Shown in pieces: positions 12,963 to 18,957 of a stretch of DNA of 32,124 nt; position 1 is the stretch's first letter, and the number at the start of each line of letters is the position of its first letter. The stretch lies in IMG/VR virus record IMGVR_UViG_3300037502_001902, positions 1 to 32,124 of that record, one strand, 5' to 3'. The notes under the pieces were generated by a model. That model had not been told where the DNA came from. It made no database searches and was given only the letters and a program-made list of their open reading frames with translations. The translations under genes were made by a program, and so were the position numbers. Source of the DNA: a virus.

Positions 12963-13061
12963 TCACTGCCCCAACGCCTGCGGAACGTACCGCGCGAGCG
13001 TAAACAAAAACACGGCCAGCCAAAATCCGGCCACGATAAGGAAGTCTGCTTGTTCTTTCAT
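12963..13061 (-). CDS. 32-aa one-helix membrane protein
   Basis: A small gene starts at the ATG at 13059-13061, overlapping the acetyltransferase stop (ATGA), with GAGGTG 6 bases upstream. It encodes MKEQADFLIVAGFWLAVFLF and ends TLARYVPQALGQ. Residues 7-24 form one hydrophobic helix. It is the last gene before a strong terminator. Size and topology fit a small holin-like or regulatory membrane peptide, but nothing proves that. Confidence 0.6.
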   Translation of the reverse strand: MKEQADFLIVAGFWLAVFLFTLARYVPQALGQ

Positions 13062-13486
13062 GCTTGCACCTCGGCGGCTTCAATTGCGTAGGTAAACGTT
13101 TTATGCTTGCCGCCGTAGGCCCTAACGCATTTAAAACCAACGGCGTAAGCAAATCGCATTTGATACTTCCGCTGCCCCGGAAGATGCAGCAGCAAAAACC
13201 GCCGATCTGCCCGCAACCTCTGCCGACACCACGCCACCGCAGCCCGGCCGATGCCCTGTCGCCTAAATGCCGGATCGATCACCAGCCGGATGATGCGGGC
13301 GTCTTGGCTGCTCAGTTGCACAATCAGCAGTCCGACCGTGTGGCCGTCGAGGTCGATCGCTTTGCAGTGTCGGCCTGGTGCTAGCGTCAATTTTGCAAGC
13401 TGCATCGGCGTTATCGAATCCCACGATTCGTGAATTTCCGCCAATCGCCGCAGGTCGTCGTTAGTTGCTGTTCGAATTTCAATCAT
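13058..13486 (-). CDS. GNAT-family N-acetyltransferase
   Basis: The 142-aa product shows the GNAT layout. It begins MIEIRTATNDDLRRLAEIHE. The central strand is HTVGLLIVQLSSQDARIIRL, then VIDPAFRRQGIGRAAVAWCR (motif A, R/Q-x-x-G-x-G/A, binds acetyl-CoA). Near the end a region around YAVGFKCVRAYGGKHKTFTY corresponds to motif B. The substrate is unknown. In phages such enzymes may modify host proteins, toxins or DNA-modification intermediates. It lies at the end of a chain of tiny coupled genes. Confidence 0.9.
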   Translation of the reverse strand: MIEIRTATNDDLRRLAEIHESWDSITPMQLAKLTLAPGRHCKAIDLDGHTVGLLIVQLSSQDARIIRLVIDPAFRRQGIGRAAVAWCRQRLRADRRFLLLHLPGQRKYQMRFAYAVGFKCVRAYGGKHKTFTYAIEAAEVQA

Positions 13487-13674
13487 TTTATCCTCCGTCG
13501 TGCCTTGATTTTCTTGGCAAGTAACCTCTTGCGATCGGCAAGCGGCAACGCTTCCGGCTGAATCACCGGAAGGTAAACCTTCTTTGACTGCGTTGTCTTT
13601 CGATGCACCGCAATGCCTTTGGTGCCGTGCATTGCCAGCATTGCGGACAACAGCATTAGCCCACGATCAATCAC
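13483..13674 (-). CDS. Small basic protein
   Basis: This 63-aa protein starts at a GTG overlapping the upstream membrane gene's stop (GTGA), with AAAGGGG 7 bases upstream. It begins MIDRGLMLLSAMLAMHGTKG and ends with a very basic tail (LLAKKIKARRRIK). The first 15 residues are hydrophobic enough for a short membrane-associated helix. A longer frame upstream would run through the membrane gene and is not needed. Function unknown. Confidence 0.6.
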   Translation of the reverse strand: MIDRGLMLLSAMLAMHGTKGIAVHRKTTQSKKVYLPVIQPEALPLADRKRLLAKKIKARRRIK

Positions 13675-13814
13675 AGCAAGTCCCCTTTGTCGCTGTCGTG
13701 GTACTTCGCGGCGTCGCGGTTGCTTTTGTTGATTGCGTAAACCAAAAACAAAAGCTCGGCCGCAAGTATAGTTGCCGCACCGGCTCCAAACCCTAACCAA
13801 AAAAATACGTTCAT
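13671..13814 (-). CDS. 47-aa one-helix membrane protein
   Basis: The ATG overlaps the previous gene's stop (ATGA). The product starts MNVFFWLGFGAGAATILAAE, with a hydrophobic helix at residues 3-27, and ends charged (INKSNRDAAKYHDSDKGDLL). The layout, short N-out helix and charged tail, is common in phage holin-like or spanin-like small proteins. It is paired with the 37-aa membrane gene just before it. No sequence family is recognised. Confidence 0.6.
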   Translation of the reverse strand: MNVFFWLGFGAGAATILAAELLFLVYAINKSNRDAAKYHDSDKGDLL

Positions 13815-13924
13815 TTAAAAAACCACTTAATAAAACGAATCGCAATCTCGGCAAGCAATCCGCCGATAATCAGTGAAAACGCAATAACAAACAGGTCAGT
13901 AACGTTTGGCCAATCGTCTGGCAT
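13811..13924 (-). CDS. 37-aa one-helix membrane protein
   Basis: The ATG overlaps the upstream 11-codon ORF (TAATG), with GGAGG 10 bases upstream. It encodes MPDDWPNVTDLFVIAFSLII, then GGLLAEIAIRFIKWFFK. Residues 9-27 form a membrane helix and the end is an amphipathic basic/aromatic stretch. That is the look of a small class III/IV holin or another membrane-active peptide. Its coupling to a second membrane gene supports a shared envelope role. Inference only. Confidence 0.58.
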   Translation of the reverse strand: MPDDWPNVTDLFVIAFSLIIGGLLAEIAIRFIKWFFK

Positions 13925-13959
13925 TATCTTGCCGCCTCCGTTTTTCGAAACTCAATCAT
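13924..13959 (-). CDS. Possible 11-aa ORF in the coupled chain
   Basis: An ATG overlaps the stop of the 14-codon ORF before it (ATGA), and its own TAA overlaps the ATG of the 37-aa membrane gene (TAATG). The peptide is MIEFRKTEAAR. The codons carry the GGAGG that serves the next gene. It may only relay ribosomes to the next start; a functional peptide is not shown. Confidence 0.25.
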   Translation of the reverse strand: MIEFRKTEAAR

Positions 13960-14000
13960 TTCACCCACCAAAATTTTTTGTGCCAAGAGTCGCAAATCAC
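13956..14000 (-). CDS. Possible 14-aa ORF in the coupled chain
   Basis: A GTG overlaps the stop of the 67-aa gene (GTGA) and has GGAGG exactly 7 bases upstream, an excellent site. The peptide is MICDSWHKKFWWVK, rich in Trp and Lys. It ends on the ATGA that starts the next ORF. Good initiation signals make translation likely. Whether the peptide matters or the unit is a coupling relay is open. Confidence 0.35.
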   Translation of the reverse strand: MICDSWHKKFWWVK

Positions 14001-14200
14001 TTTACTGCCTCCACTTCGTCCAACAAAAACCGCACCGCACACGTAATCTCATCGGCAGTCGCCACGTCGACACCGACGCGGCACAGCATCCGCCACAGAC
14101 GCGACGGCGTTGTTGCGTTGTACTTTCGCCCGCGGGCTTCGTATTCGCACCAGCCGCGGCCGGCTCGGATGATGCCGCCGCGTATTACTTTCGATCGCAT
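13997..14200 (-). CDS. Small basic hypothetical protein
   Basis: The product is 67 aa from the ATG at 14198-14200 (TAAGG just upstream, AAGG further back). A longer start at 14215 (MPTKQGKAMRSK) would overlap the previous gene. Residues 1-40 are basic with strands (SKVIRGGIIRAGRGWCEYEA, RGRKYNATTPSRLWR). The end is a helix (TADEITCAVRFLLDEVEAVK). Its 3' end contains a strong ribosome binding site for the tiny ORF chain. Possibly nucleic-acid binding by charge; family unknown. Confidence 0.58.
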   Translation of the reverse strand: MRSKVIRGGIIRAGRGWCEYEARGRKYNATTPSRLWRMLCRVGVDVATADEITCAVRFLLDEVEAVK

Positions 14201-14204
14201 GGCC

Positions 14205-14576
14205 TTACCTTGCTTGGTTGGCATTGGCGGCCTCAATCTCTTCCGGCGTGGCGCGGCGGCAATAGCGCCAAACATTAATCCCATCCTGGCATCGTGTCCT
14301 GCACGCATGTCCGCCGTTGGGTAGTTTGTCGACAAAAACAGCCGGGCCGTACCACTCAACAGCGACGCAATCCCGCACCATCACCCACGGCCTCTGCCGT
14401 GCATCCTCGTCCGTTAATTCCGGCTCAACGTATGGGCGGCAGTCGGTTGTGTTGTGTTCAATCATTTGCTCTGCGGCTTCGCAGTCTAAGTTTATGCCGG
14501 TCACCTTGAGCGATTCGGCAAAGCTTACGTGCATTCTCAGCAAGTAGGCTTCGTTTTCTGTCAGTCGTCTTTGCAT
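14205..14576 (-). CDS. Hypothetical protein, 'TDEDAxQRPWVMV' family (copy 2)
   Basis: This 123-aa protein is a clear paralogue of the protein at 9512-9901. It has MQRRLTENEAYLLRMHVSFA, then MIEHNTTDCRPYVEPELTDE, DARQRPWVMVRD, and the ending WRYCRRATPEEIEAANANQA. The two share the order of motifs throughout, though the middle strands diverge. A 62-aa ORF just upstream (14597-14785) has the same N-terminal pattern (MQRQLT) and looks like a shortened third copy. Function unknown. Confidence 0.78.
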   Translation of the reverse strand: MQRRLTENEAYLLRMHVSFAESLKVTGINLDCEAAEQMIEHNTTDCRPYVEPELTDEDARQRPWVMVRDCVAVEWYGPAVFVDKLPNGGHACRTRCQDGINVWRYCRRATPEEIEAANANQAR

Positions 14577-14596
14577 GTTGTCCTTAGGGGGTTGCG

Positions 14597-14785
14597 TTAG
14601 CTTGTTCGATGTGTTGCTGAACTCAATGCCGATCCGCAGACCGCGCCGTTCTTCGCTGTTTGCTGCATATCCGCTATTGCGTCGGAGTGAAGTTTGCAGC
14701 CAAGCCCAGCGGCCTTGACCGCAAGCATCGCGTTAATGGCTAGCTTGATAATCTTTTTTTCTTGTGATGTTAATTGTCGTTGCAT
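14597..14785 (-). CDS. Short paralogue or remnant of the 'TDEDA' family
   Basis: The 62-aa ORF starts MQRQLTSQEKKIIKLAINAM, like MQRRLT of the next gene. It keeps the helical part up to an 'ADMQQTAKNG' stretch that corresponds to 'EQMIEHNTTD'. It then departs into SALSSATHRTS and stops, so the PWVMV core is missing. No good ribosome binding site is visible. It may be a real small protein or a truncated duplicate. Confidence 0.45.
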   Translation of the reverse strand: MQRQLTSQEKKIIKLAINAMLAVKAAGLGCKLHSDAIADMQQTAKNGAVCGSALSSATHRTS

Positions 14786-14794
14786 TTTTTAAAA

Positions 14795-15055
14795 CTACGC
14801 ATAAACCGTTGTCGTGCTATTTTGCGAATGTCGCCCAGCCACTTCGACCATCGCTTCACAGCTCAATTGTTGTTTAATCAATTCCGCTATTTGTTCCTGC
14901 GTCGCTCGCATGCCTCGCACCGAATCCATGACGGATTCAAGATAGTGAACGTCAATCGTGTCTTCGGTTTGGATCGCAACCGTGTAATAATCCCACTGGT
15001 CATGAACGACCAACGGGCATTTTGCATGGATGTCAAACGTATGCTTCGCAATCAT
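14795..15055 (-). CDS. Small protein, possible tunnelling-fold (QueF/QueD-like) relative
   Basis: The product is 86 aa from the ATG at 15053-15055, with GGGAG 7 bases upstream. It overlaps the dpdA-like gene by 23 bases. The sequence alternates strands and helices: FDIHAKCPLVVHDQWDYYTV, then AIQTEDTIDVHYLESVMDSV, then TQEQIAELIKQQLSCEAMVE, ending VAGRHSQNSTTTVYA. The CP...D near residues 14-20 and the following 'LES' faintly recall QueF-type enzymes of 7-deazaguanine metabolism. The spacing differs from the QueF Cys/Asp pair and the protein is much shorter. The neighbour makes the idea attractive, but the call is weak. Confidence 0.6.
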   Translation of the reverse strand: MIAKHTFDIHAKCPLVVHDQWDYYTVAIQTEDTIDVHYLESVMDSVRGMRATQEQIAELIKQQLSCEAMVEVAGRHSQNSTTTVYA

Positions 15056-15674
15056 CTTCAAGCTCCCTGTTATCAAACAACGTTGGGTCTGGTTTTTTGC
15101 TTAGCCCTTTGGCGATGTCGTCTAACATGTGATCATACATAGCGACGCCGCTACCGTCGCAAGTATCGGCGCCCGCATCCGCGAAAAGCTTGTATCGCTT
15201 CAGCGTGTTTACCCTGCCGACGTGTGCGTGCTTCTGCAGTGTCTTGGCCGTCTTTACAATGTCGACGGCTGCTTGGCTGTCTTTCCACGGATCGCGGCCA
15301 CCGATGAAAATTGCGTCAAGCTCGTGCCAGGGAATGTCAAAATCTTCTGCCCCATCTTGAGCGACTAACGCTAACGGCCAGCCCGTAACAATGTCGGCGC
15401 GATGCCGCCAAATCTCAAGCGTCCTTCGAGCTGATCCGACTATGTCGGGAACGACAACAAACAAGCACCTGCCGGCGTTCTGTCGCTCTCGCTCAAGCAA
15501 CGCCAAAAAGCCGGCCCGATTAAACCCACTATAAGCCCCGTTGTCGATCGCGAAAACGCCGCCAAAATTCCTGTAACGTGTCAGTGGTGTCAGCAACTGA
15601 CCGGCGACCAACGACGGATGGAGCGACATTTTGCGCTCGACCTCTTTTGGTGATTTGTCAATCAAGAATTTCAC
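15033..15674 (-). CDS. dpdA: DpdA-like 7-deazaguanine DNA transglycosylase
   Basis: The product is 213 aa from a GTG at 15672-15674; a TTG at 15686 would add four residues. Phage DpdA proteins are short relatives of tRNA-guanine transglycosylase that insert 7-deazaguanines into DNA. Matching features: FAIDNGAYSGF (residues 41-51), FVVVPDIVGSARRTL (72-85), LALVAQDGAEDFDIPW (101-116), AIFIGG (121-126), HAHVGRVNTLKRYK (149-162), GADTCDGSGV (168-177). Asp44, Asp77 and Asp170 are candidates for the active site, by position relative to the family. The enzyme would exchange guanine in phage DNA for a modified base and so block host restriction. preQ0 synthesis genes are not obvious here, so the base would come from the host. 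Confidence 0.85.
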   Translation of the reverse strand: MKFLIDKSPKEVERKMSLHPSLVAGQLLTPLTRYRNFGGVFAIDNGAYSGFNRAGFLALLERERQNAGRCLFVVVPDIVGSARRTLEIWRHRADIVTGWPLALVAQDGAEDFDIPWHELDAIFIGGRDPWKDSQAAVDIVKTAKTLQKHAHVGRVNTLKRYKLFADAGADTCDGSGVAMYDHMLDDIAKGLSKKPDPTLFDNRELEDDCEAYV

Positions 15675-15728
15675 AACAGTACCCAAACTGCCGGAGCCTA
15701 TCCCGGCGTGAGGCGGGGGGGTGCGTTA

Positions 15729-15761
15729 AGTAACGCTGATGACTATGGTCATGCCGTTACT
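15729..15761. other. Interrupted hairpin at the end of the 56-aa gene
   Basis: AGTAACG (15729-15735) pairs with CGTTACT (15755-15761), and inside it ATGAC pairs with GTCAT around a TATG loop. On the plus strand it runs into a T-rich stretch, so it looks like a plus-strand terminator. On the minus strand it covers the stop codon of the 56-aa gene and has no U tract after it. The rest of 15675-15756 holds a G7 run and the dpdA start region, with no clear promoter. Confidence 0.4.
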
Positions 15762-15927
15762 TTTTGTTTCTGTAACCAAACTTTTGATTCCACGCAACGC
15801 GAGAAAACGGGAATCGCAACCAACGCCAAAACGAATTGGTCCCGAAGCGAAACCCTGTTTTTGTAGAGTGCCATTGAAAAATAAAGCTGTTTTTTCGTCG
15901 GTTGCGACGCACCTTTGGATAAAGCAT
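15757..15927 (-). CDS. Small basic aromatic protein
   Basis: This 56-aa protein starts at an ATG overlapping the previous stop (TGATG). It is strongly basic and aromatic: MLYPKVRRNRRKNSFIFQWH, then RFGTNSFWRWLRFPFSR, ending FGYRNKK. That composition suggests nucleic-acid or membrane binding. The upstream site is weak, so expression would rely on coupling. Its stop lies in the hairpin at 15729-15761. No family is recognised. Confidence 0.5.
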   Translation of the reverse strand: MLYPKVRRNRRKNSFIFQWHSTKTGFRFGTNSFWRWLRFPFSRVAWNQKFGYRNKK

Positions 15928-16091
15928 CACGCCACCCACTCGACCGTGTAGGCGTGGTATGTTCCGCGACACTCGCCGCCTTTGTTGATAAGTTCTACGA
16001 TTCTTTCTGCGTTTTGCTTTGTCTTGACGCGGGTGATTTCAATTGCATCTTTTTTTACAATCCAAACCGTTTTCTTCATTGTCTTGATCAT
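15927..16091 (-). CDS. Small hypothetical protein, first gene after the late/early boundary
   Basis: The 54-aa ORF from ATG 16089-16091 starts MIKTMKKTVWIVKKDAIEIT. A second ATG at 16079 would give 50 aa. The product ends with RVKTKQNAERIVELINKGGE and CRGTYHAYTVEWVA: a basic strand, a helix and a last strand. It is the first gene downstream of the control region 16092-16248. First genes of phage early operons are often small host-takeover proteins; that is inference from position. Confidence 0.6.
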   Translation of the reverse strand: MIKTMKKTVWIVKKDAIEITRVKTKQNAERIVELINKGGECRGTYHAYTVEWVA

Positions 16092-16220
16092 TTTCTGCGT
16101 TCCGTTGTTTGAGTGACTGTCGTTGTGACCCCCTGAGAATATCGACCGCCTGTCCCATTGTCGATACAAGAAATGCCCAATCGGGCAATTTTTTGGGAAG
16201 TATTTTCCTGATCAGTTGTC
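16092..16220 (-). promoter_or_regulatory. Control region with promoter, palindrome and shared box
   Basis: The gap between the late operon and the next genes holds the second copy of two elements seen at 3144-3244. One is the box (minus strand ACTTCCCAAAAAATTGCCCG, 16182-16201). The other is the palindrome TTGTCGATACAA (plus strand 16158-16169). A promoter fits on the minus strand: TCGACA (16159-16164), 17 bp, TATTCT (16136-16141), with the -35 inside the palindrome, so a bound protein would block it. A short hairpin, TGCCC-GATT-GGGCA, overlaps the box and may end late transcripts. Confidence 0.5.
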
Positions 16221-16250
16221 AACCATTTTGCTGGCGTCAGCAAAATGGTT
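16221..16250 (-). terminator. 13-bp perfect hairpin at the end of the late operon
   Basis: AACCATTTTGCTG (16221-16233) and its exact complement (16238-16250) enclose a 4-base loop. The hairpin begins inside the TAA of the glycosyltransferase gene. No U tract follows on the minus strand (GACAACTGATC), so it is not a textbook intrinsic terminator. It may stabilise the 3' end, halt transcription with a factor, or be a protein site. It marks the end of the structural gene block. Confidence 0.5.
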
Positions 16251-17406
16251 AGCCGTCGTCGCGGCGGTCTGCAAAGTATTGCCGAATGTCAGCCGCCAGT
16301 TGCCCGAACTGGTCGCGTAGTTCGTAAAGGCCCGAATCCGCTAAGACTAAATCCCGCTGCGGGTCGAAGTCGTGCCGCTTTAAAATCTCGTCCCGGCTTG
16401 TGTACTGCCGGTGTTCGCGATCTCCGTGCCAGAGATGCCGGACAACTCCGGGCACAAAAGCGACAGACGCCCGGCCGGCTCGCTGAACGTAGGCTTGGCA
16501 ATCCGCCCGAAGGTGTCGTGTCTGCCGCTCAACGTAGTTCGTTCGGGCACCCGTCACGGCCTCCAGAAACGTAGCGTCACCGCCTCCGCAGATGTTGCGG
16601 TCGTACACGCCGCCGATCGACCGCAACCACGCGACGGACGCGATCCAAGCCCCTCCCGGTGCCGTGTTGTCGATTCGGCCGCGACGTTGCCACGACGCCA
16701 CACTTCCGGCTCGATCTTCGATCTTATTACCGTCGCGATCGTAATAGGCCACGACGTCGAACAATTGGACGCAATCAGCCCCGCGGTTTATCAGGTCGCA
16801 TCCGATCTCGAGCCAGTCGGCACGCTCAAAAAGTAAATCGTGGTCGATCCAAGAAATGTAACGAACATGCGGCCCGACGCTCGCTAGAGCCAAGTTGATC
16901 AACCTTTCCTTCTGCCAAATTGCCGAATCCGATCGAATGTAAACCGATCCCGCGATCTCTTGGCCGCGGTTGCCAACCTCGTAGCAAGTGTGGCGATGCC
17001 CAAGCTTCGCCGACCAGTGAGCATAGTTCACCCGCAATCGCTCGCGGTTGTGAGCGTTGAAATGATAGGTCACGATTTCGGTACACGATTCCACGTCAAC
17101 GCGATCGCTGCACCCTTCGCAAGCCTGGCCGCGGTAAGTGCTTTTGAGCAGCGGCCGCACTAGGCATCGCTCGTGCCGTTCGCATTGGTAGAGCGTTGCG
17201 TTACCTTCGCACCCGCAATCAATCTTGCGGATCTCTTTGCCGCGGTAGATGCAGGGAAGTTCAACTATCCGGGAATCCCGGATAGTTCGCGAATCACAAG
17301 CCGCGGCCAGTTCGTCGCCGCTGTACGTCTTACCGCAACTACACCGCACCTTTGGCCCTTCGACGTAGCCGCCTTTCCGGCAATTAGGACAACGAAAAAA
17401 AATCAT
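16249..17406 (-). CDS. Glycosyltransferase with N-terminal cysteine-rich (zinc) domain
   Basis: The product is 385 aa from an ATG overlapping the previous stop (ATGA). Residues 1-26 hold a zinc-ribbon-like pattern (FFRCPNCRKGG ... RCSCGK). Residues 45-105 have a second set of Cys/His (PCIYRGKEIRKIDCGC, YQCERHERC, ACEGCSD). From about 110 on it is a GT-A fold: VRYISWIDHDLLFERADWLE with a DxD-type IDHD (187-190), and later GGAWIASVAWLRSIGGVYDR then NICGGGDATFLEAV, as in galactosyltransferase-like enzymes. It could glycosylate virion proteins, host surface or modified DNA; the acceptor is unknown. The Cys-rich unit recalls planctomycete glycosyltransferases, a weak clue to the host. Confidence 0.85.
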   Translation of the reverse strand: MIFFRCPNCRKGGYVEGPKVRCSCGKTYSGDELAAACDSRTIRDSRIVELPCIYRGKEIRKIDCGCEGNATLYQCERHERCLVRPLLKSTYRGQACEGCSDRVDVESCTEIVTYHFNAHNRERLRVNYAHWSAKLGHRHTCYEVGNRGQEIAGSVYIRSDSAIWQKERLINLALASVGPHVRYISWIDHDLLFERADWLEIGCDLINRGADCVQLFDVVAYYDRDGNKIEDRAGSVASWQRRGRIDNTAPGGAWIASVAWLRSIGGVYDRNICGGGDATFLEAVTGARTNYVERQTRHLRADCQAYVQRAGRASVAFVPGVVRHLWHGDREHRQYTSRDEILKRHDFDPQRDLVLADSGLYELRDQFGQLAADIRQYFADRRDDG

Positions 17407-18212
17407 AGCCGTTCGATTTCCGCGGTGAACGTGCCAGCCGTTTTGAACTCGTCTGTGGCCGTGTCGTAGAAGTCGTCTATGCCAATCCATGCTGGATCAT
17501 CGTAGCCGATCACGTCGCCCCAAGTGCCGAATGTTGACTTGTAAAATCGCAGATTGCCGCTGATCGTGTCGGCGACTCGCTTCCCGTCCCACCCAACTCG
17601 GCTCGTATTGTAAACGGCACCGACGTCCGTTGCCTCTCCGTATTGTGCCGAAGTCGGTACAAACTCAATTCCCAATATCGGATGAACCTGACTGGGCGGC
17701 GGCGTCAATGCCCCAGGATTAAAGGTGCCTATGTCTGCAACAATTCCCACCGACAACAGGTTGAAAAAGTTTGACGTAATTGCACCCGATGGCCGCTCTG
17801 ACTTCGCCTCTAGTCGCGTGTTAAGAGTGTACGTGTAATCGTAGGGCAAGTAATTTTCGTAGATGTTGTAAGTGATCTCGACCAACTCGGAATCGTCGGC
17901 CGTCCAAATGCATCCGTATTGCGTTCGTTCGACCGCCAGATACCAAGTGCCATTTAGTCCGCTCATGCCAGTGATATCGGTGTAATATTCGTCAATTTCG
18001 ATCGAGTGAGCGTCATGAATGCCGCTGATAACAAGCTTCACCCGTAAGCCATCACGATAGGCCGCGTAGTCGGTGATCGTATTTACAAGGTTGTTAAAGG
18101 AGTTCGATCCGTTATCGAACCCGCCGCATTTGCAACAACCACAAGAGCCGTGCCGCGTCGTGTTTAGGAAGGCGCTGAGATGCGGCCGCGGCCCGAACCA
18201 TCGCGTCGCCAT
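17403..18212 (-). CDS. Putative tail-tip or minor tail protein
   Basis: The product is 269 aa from the ATG at 18210-18212 (TAATG with the previous gene). A cysteine cluster lies near the N-terminus (HGSCGCCKCGGFDNG), perhaps a metal site. The rest is rich in Tyr, Gly, Thr and Asn with beta-strand rhythm (IEIDEYYTDITGMSGLNGTW, then WTADDSELVEITYNIYENYL). This is what receptor-binding or structural tail proteins look like. It lies in the tail-tip block between the tape measure and the glycosyltransferase. I do not recognise a family. Confidence 0.72.
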   Translation of the reverse strand: MATRWFGPRPHLSAFLNTTRHGSCGCCKCGGFDNGSNSFNNLVNTITDYAAYRDGLRVKLVISGIHDAHSIEIDEYYTDITGMSGLNGTWYLAVERTQYGCIWTADDSELVEITYNIYENYLPYDYTYTLNTRLEAKSERPSGAITSNFFNLLSVGIVADIGTFNPGALTPPPSQVHPILGIEFVPTSAQYGEATDVGAVYNTSRVGWDGKRVADTISGNLRFYKSTFGTWGDVIGYDDPAWIGIDDFYDTATDEFKTAGTFTAEIERL

Positions 18213-18955
18213 TACACGTAGCCCTCTTCGGGATTGCATGCGGCCTGAATCGCAAAGTACTCGCCGCCCTGTGCGATGCAGTAACCCTTCGTACCTGACG
18301 CCATGCCCATAAAGATTGCTTCGGGATCTTTGAGCGTTGCACCGCTGGCAAACGTGGCCCCTGCCATCGTCTTGATCGTCGCCGATACGCTTGTGCCTGA
18401 CGTGTATGCTGCTGTCGTCTCGAATCGGTAGAGCGTTGCACCGCCACCGCCGCCGCCGCCGATCACGCCCCGCACAACGTCAGCCGCTATGTCGTCATCG
18501 CCGATGATCGTAAACAGTTCGCCGCCTAGCTCAATATACCATTGATTAACAACCGGCCTTGCCTTATCGCCGCTGGTCATCGCGGACCCGTCCGTCAGCA
18601 TTCGGCACAACGGCCCGTCGTATGCAATGCCATACCTCTCTTCGCCGCTTGCTGCGATTTCCTCTTGGCCGTTAAATAGATACGCCCCTGCGTCGCCTGT
18701 CGTGTCTGCCGGCTGGTCAACCGTGATATAGTTTTGGCCGCCCACCTCGACCGTTCCCGTCGTCTGCAAGCACGCAAACGGCGGCACGGTGACCCCCGAA
18801 TCGTTTCGCACGTAAATAGGAGCGGCCGGCGGGATGAACTGACCCGCACCCGTTGGTGGCTTCATAATGAAGCCATTTGCGCGAAGATAGCGAACAACTT
18901 CCAAAATCAGTTTGGCGTTGTCTTTGCTAAAATATGCTATCTCTTGATCGGCCAC
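18212..18955 (-). CDS. Putative tail-tip/structural protein with Gly linker
   Basis: The product is 247 aa from the GTG at 18953-18955, just after the previous stop. A longer frame would run into the upstream gene. The first 40 residues are helical (YFSKDNAKLILEVVRYLRAN). A beta-rich region follows (IYVRNDSGVTVPPFACLQTT, then QNYITVDQPADTTGDAGAYL) that resembles domains of decoration or adaptor proteins. A run of seven Gly (VIGGGGGGGATL) links it to a last beta domain. Likely a virion protein of the tail tip or baseplate. Family unknown. Confidence 0.72.
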   Translation of the reverse strand: MADQEIAYFSKDNAKLILEVVRYLRANGFIMKPPTGAGQFIPPAAPIYVRNDSGVTVPPFACLQTTGTVEVGGQNYITVDQPADTTGDAGAYLFNGQEEIAASGEERYGIAYDGPLCRMLTDGSAMTSGDKARPVVNQWYIELGGELFTIIGDDDIAADVVRGVIGGGGGGGATLYRFETTAAYTSGTSVSATIKTMAGATFASGATLKDPEAIFMGMASGTKGYCIAQGGEYFAIQAACNPEEGYV

Positions 18956-18957
18956 GA

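Noticed and set aside
12883-13152. 89-codon minus-strand ORF
   Set aside because: It runs through the terminator at 12901-12933 and overlaps the acetyltransferase and the better supported 32-aa membrane gene.
15713-15721. G-run upstream of dpdA as a quadruplex or promoter element
   Set aside because: A single G7 run without three further runs cannot form a quadruplex, and no promoter elements flank it.
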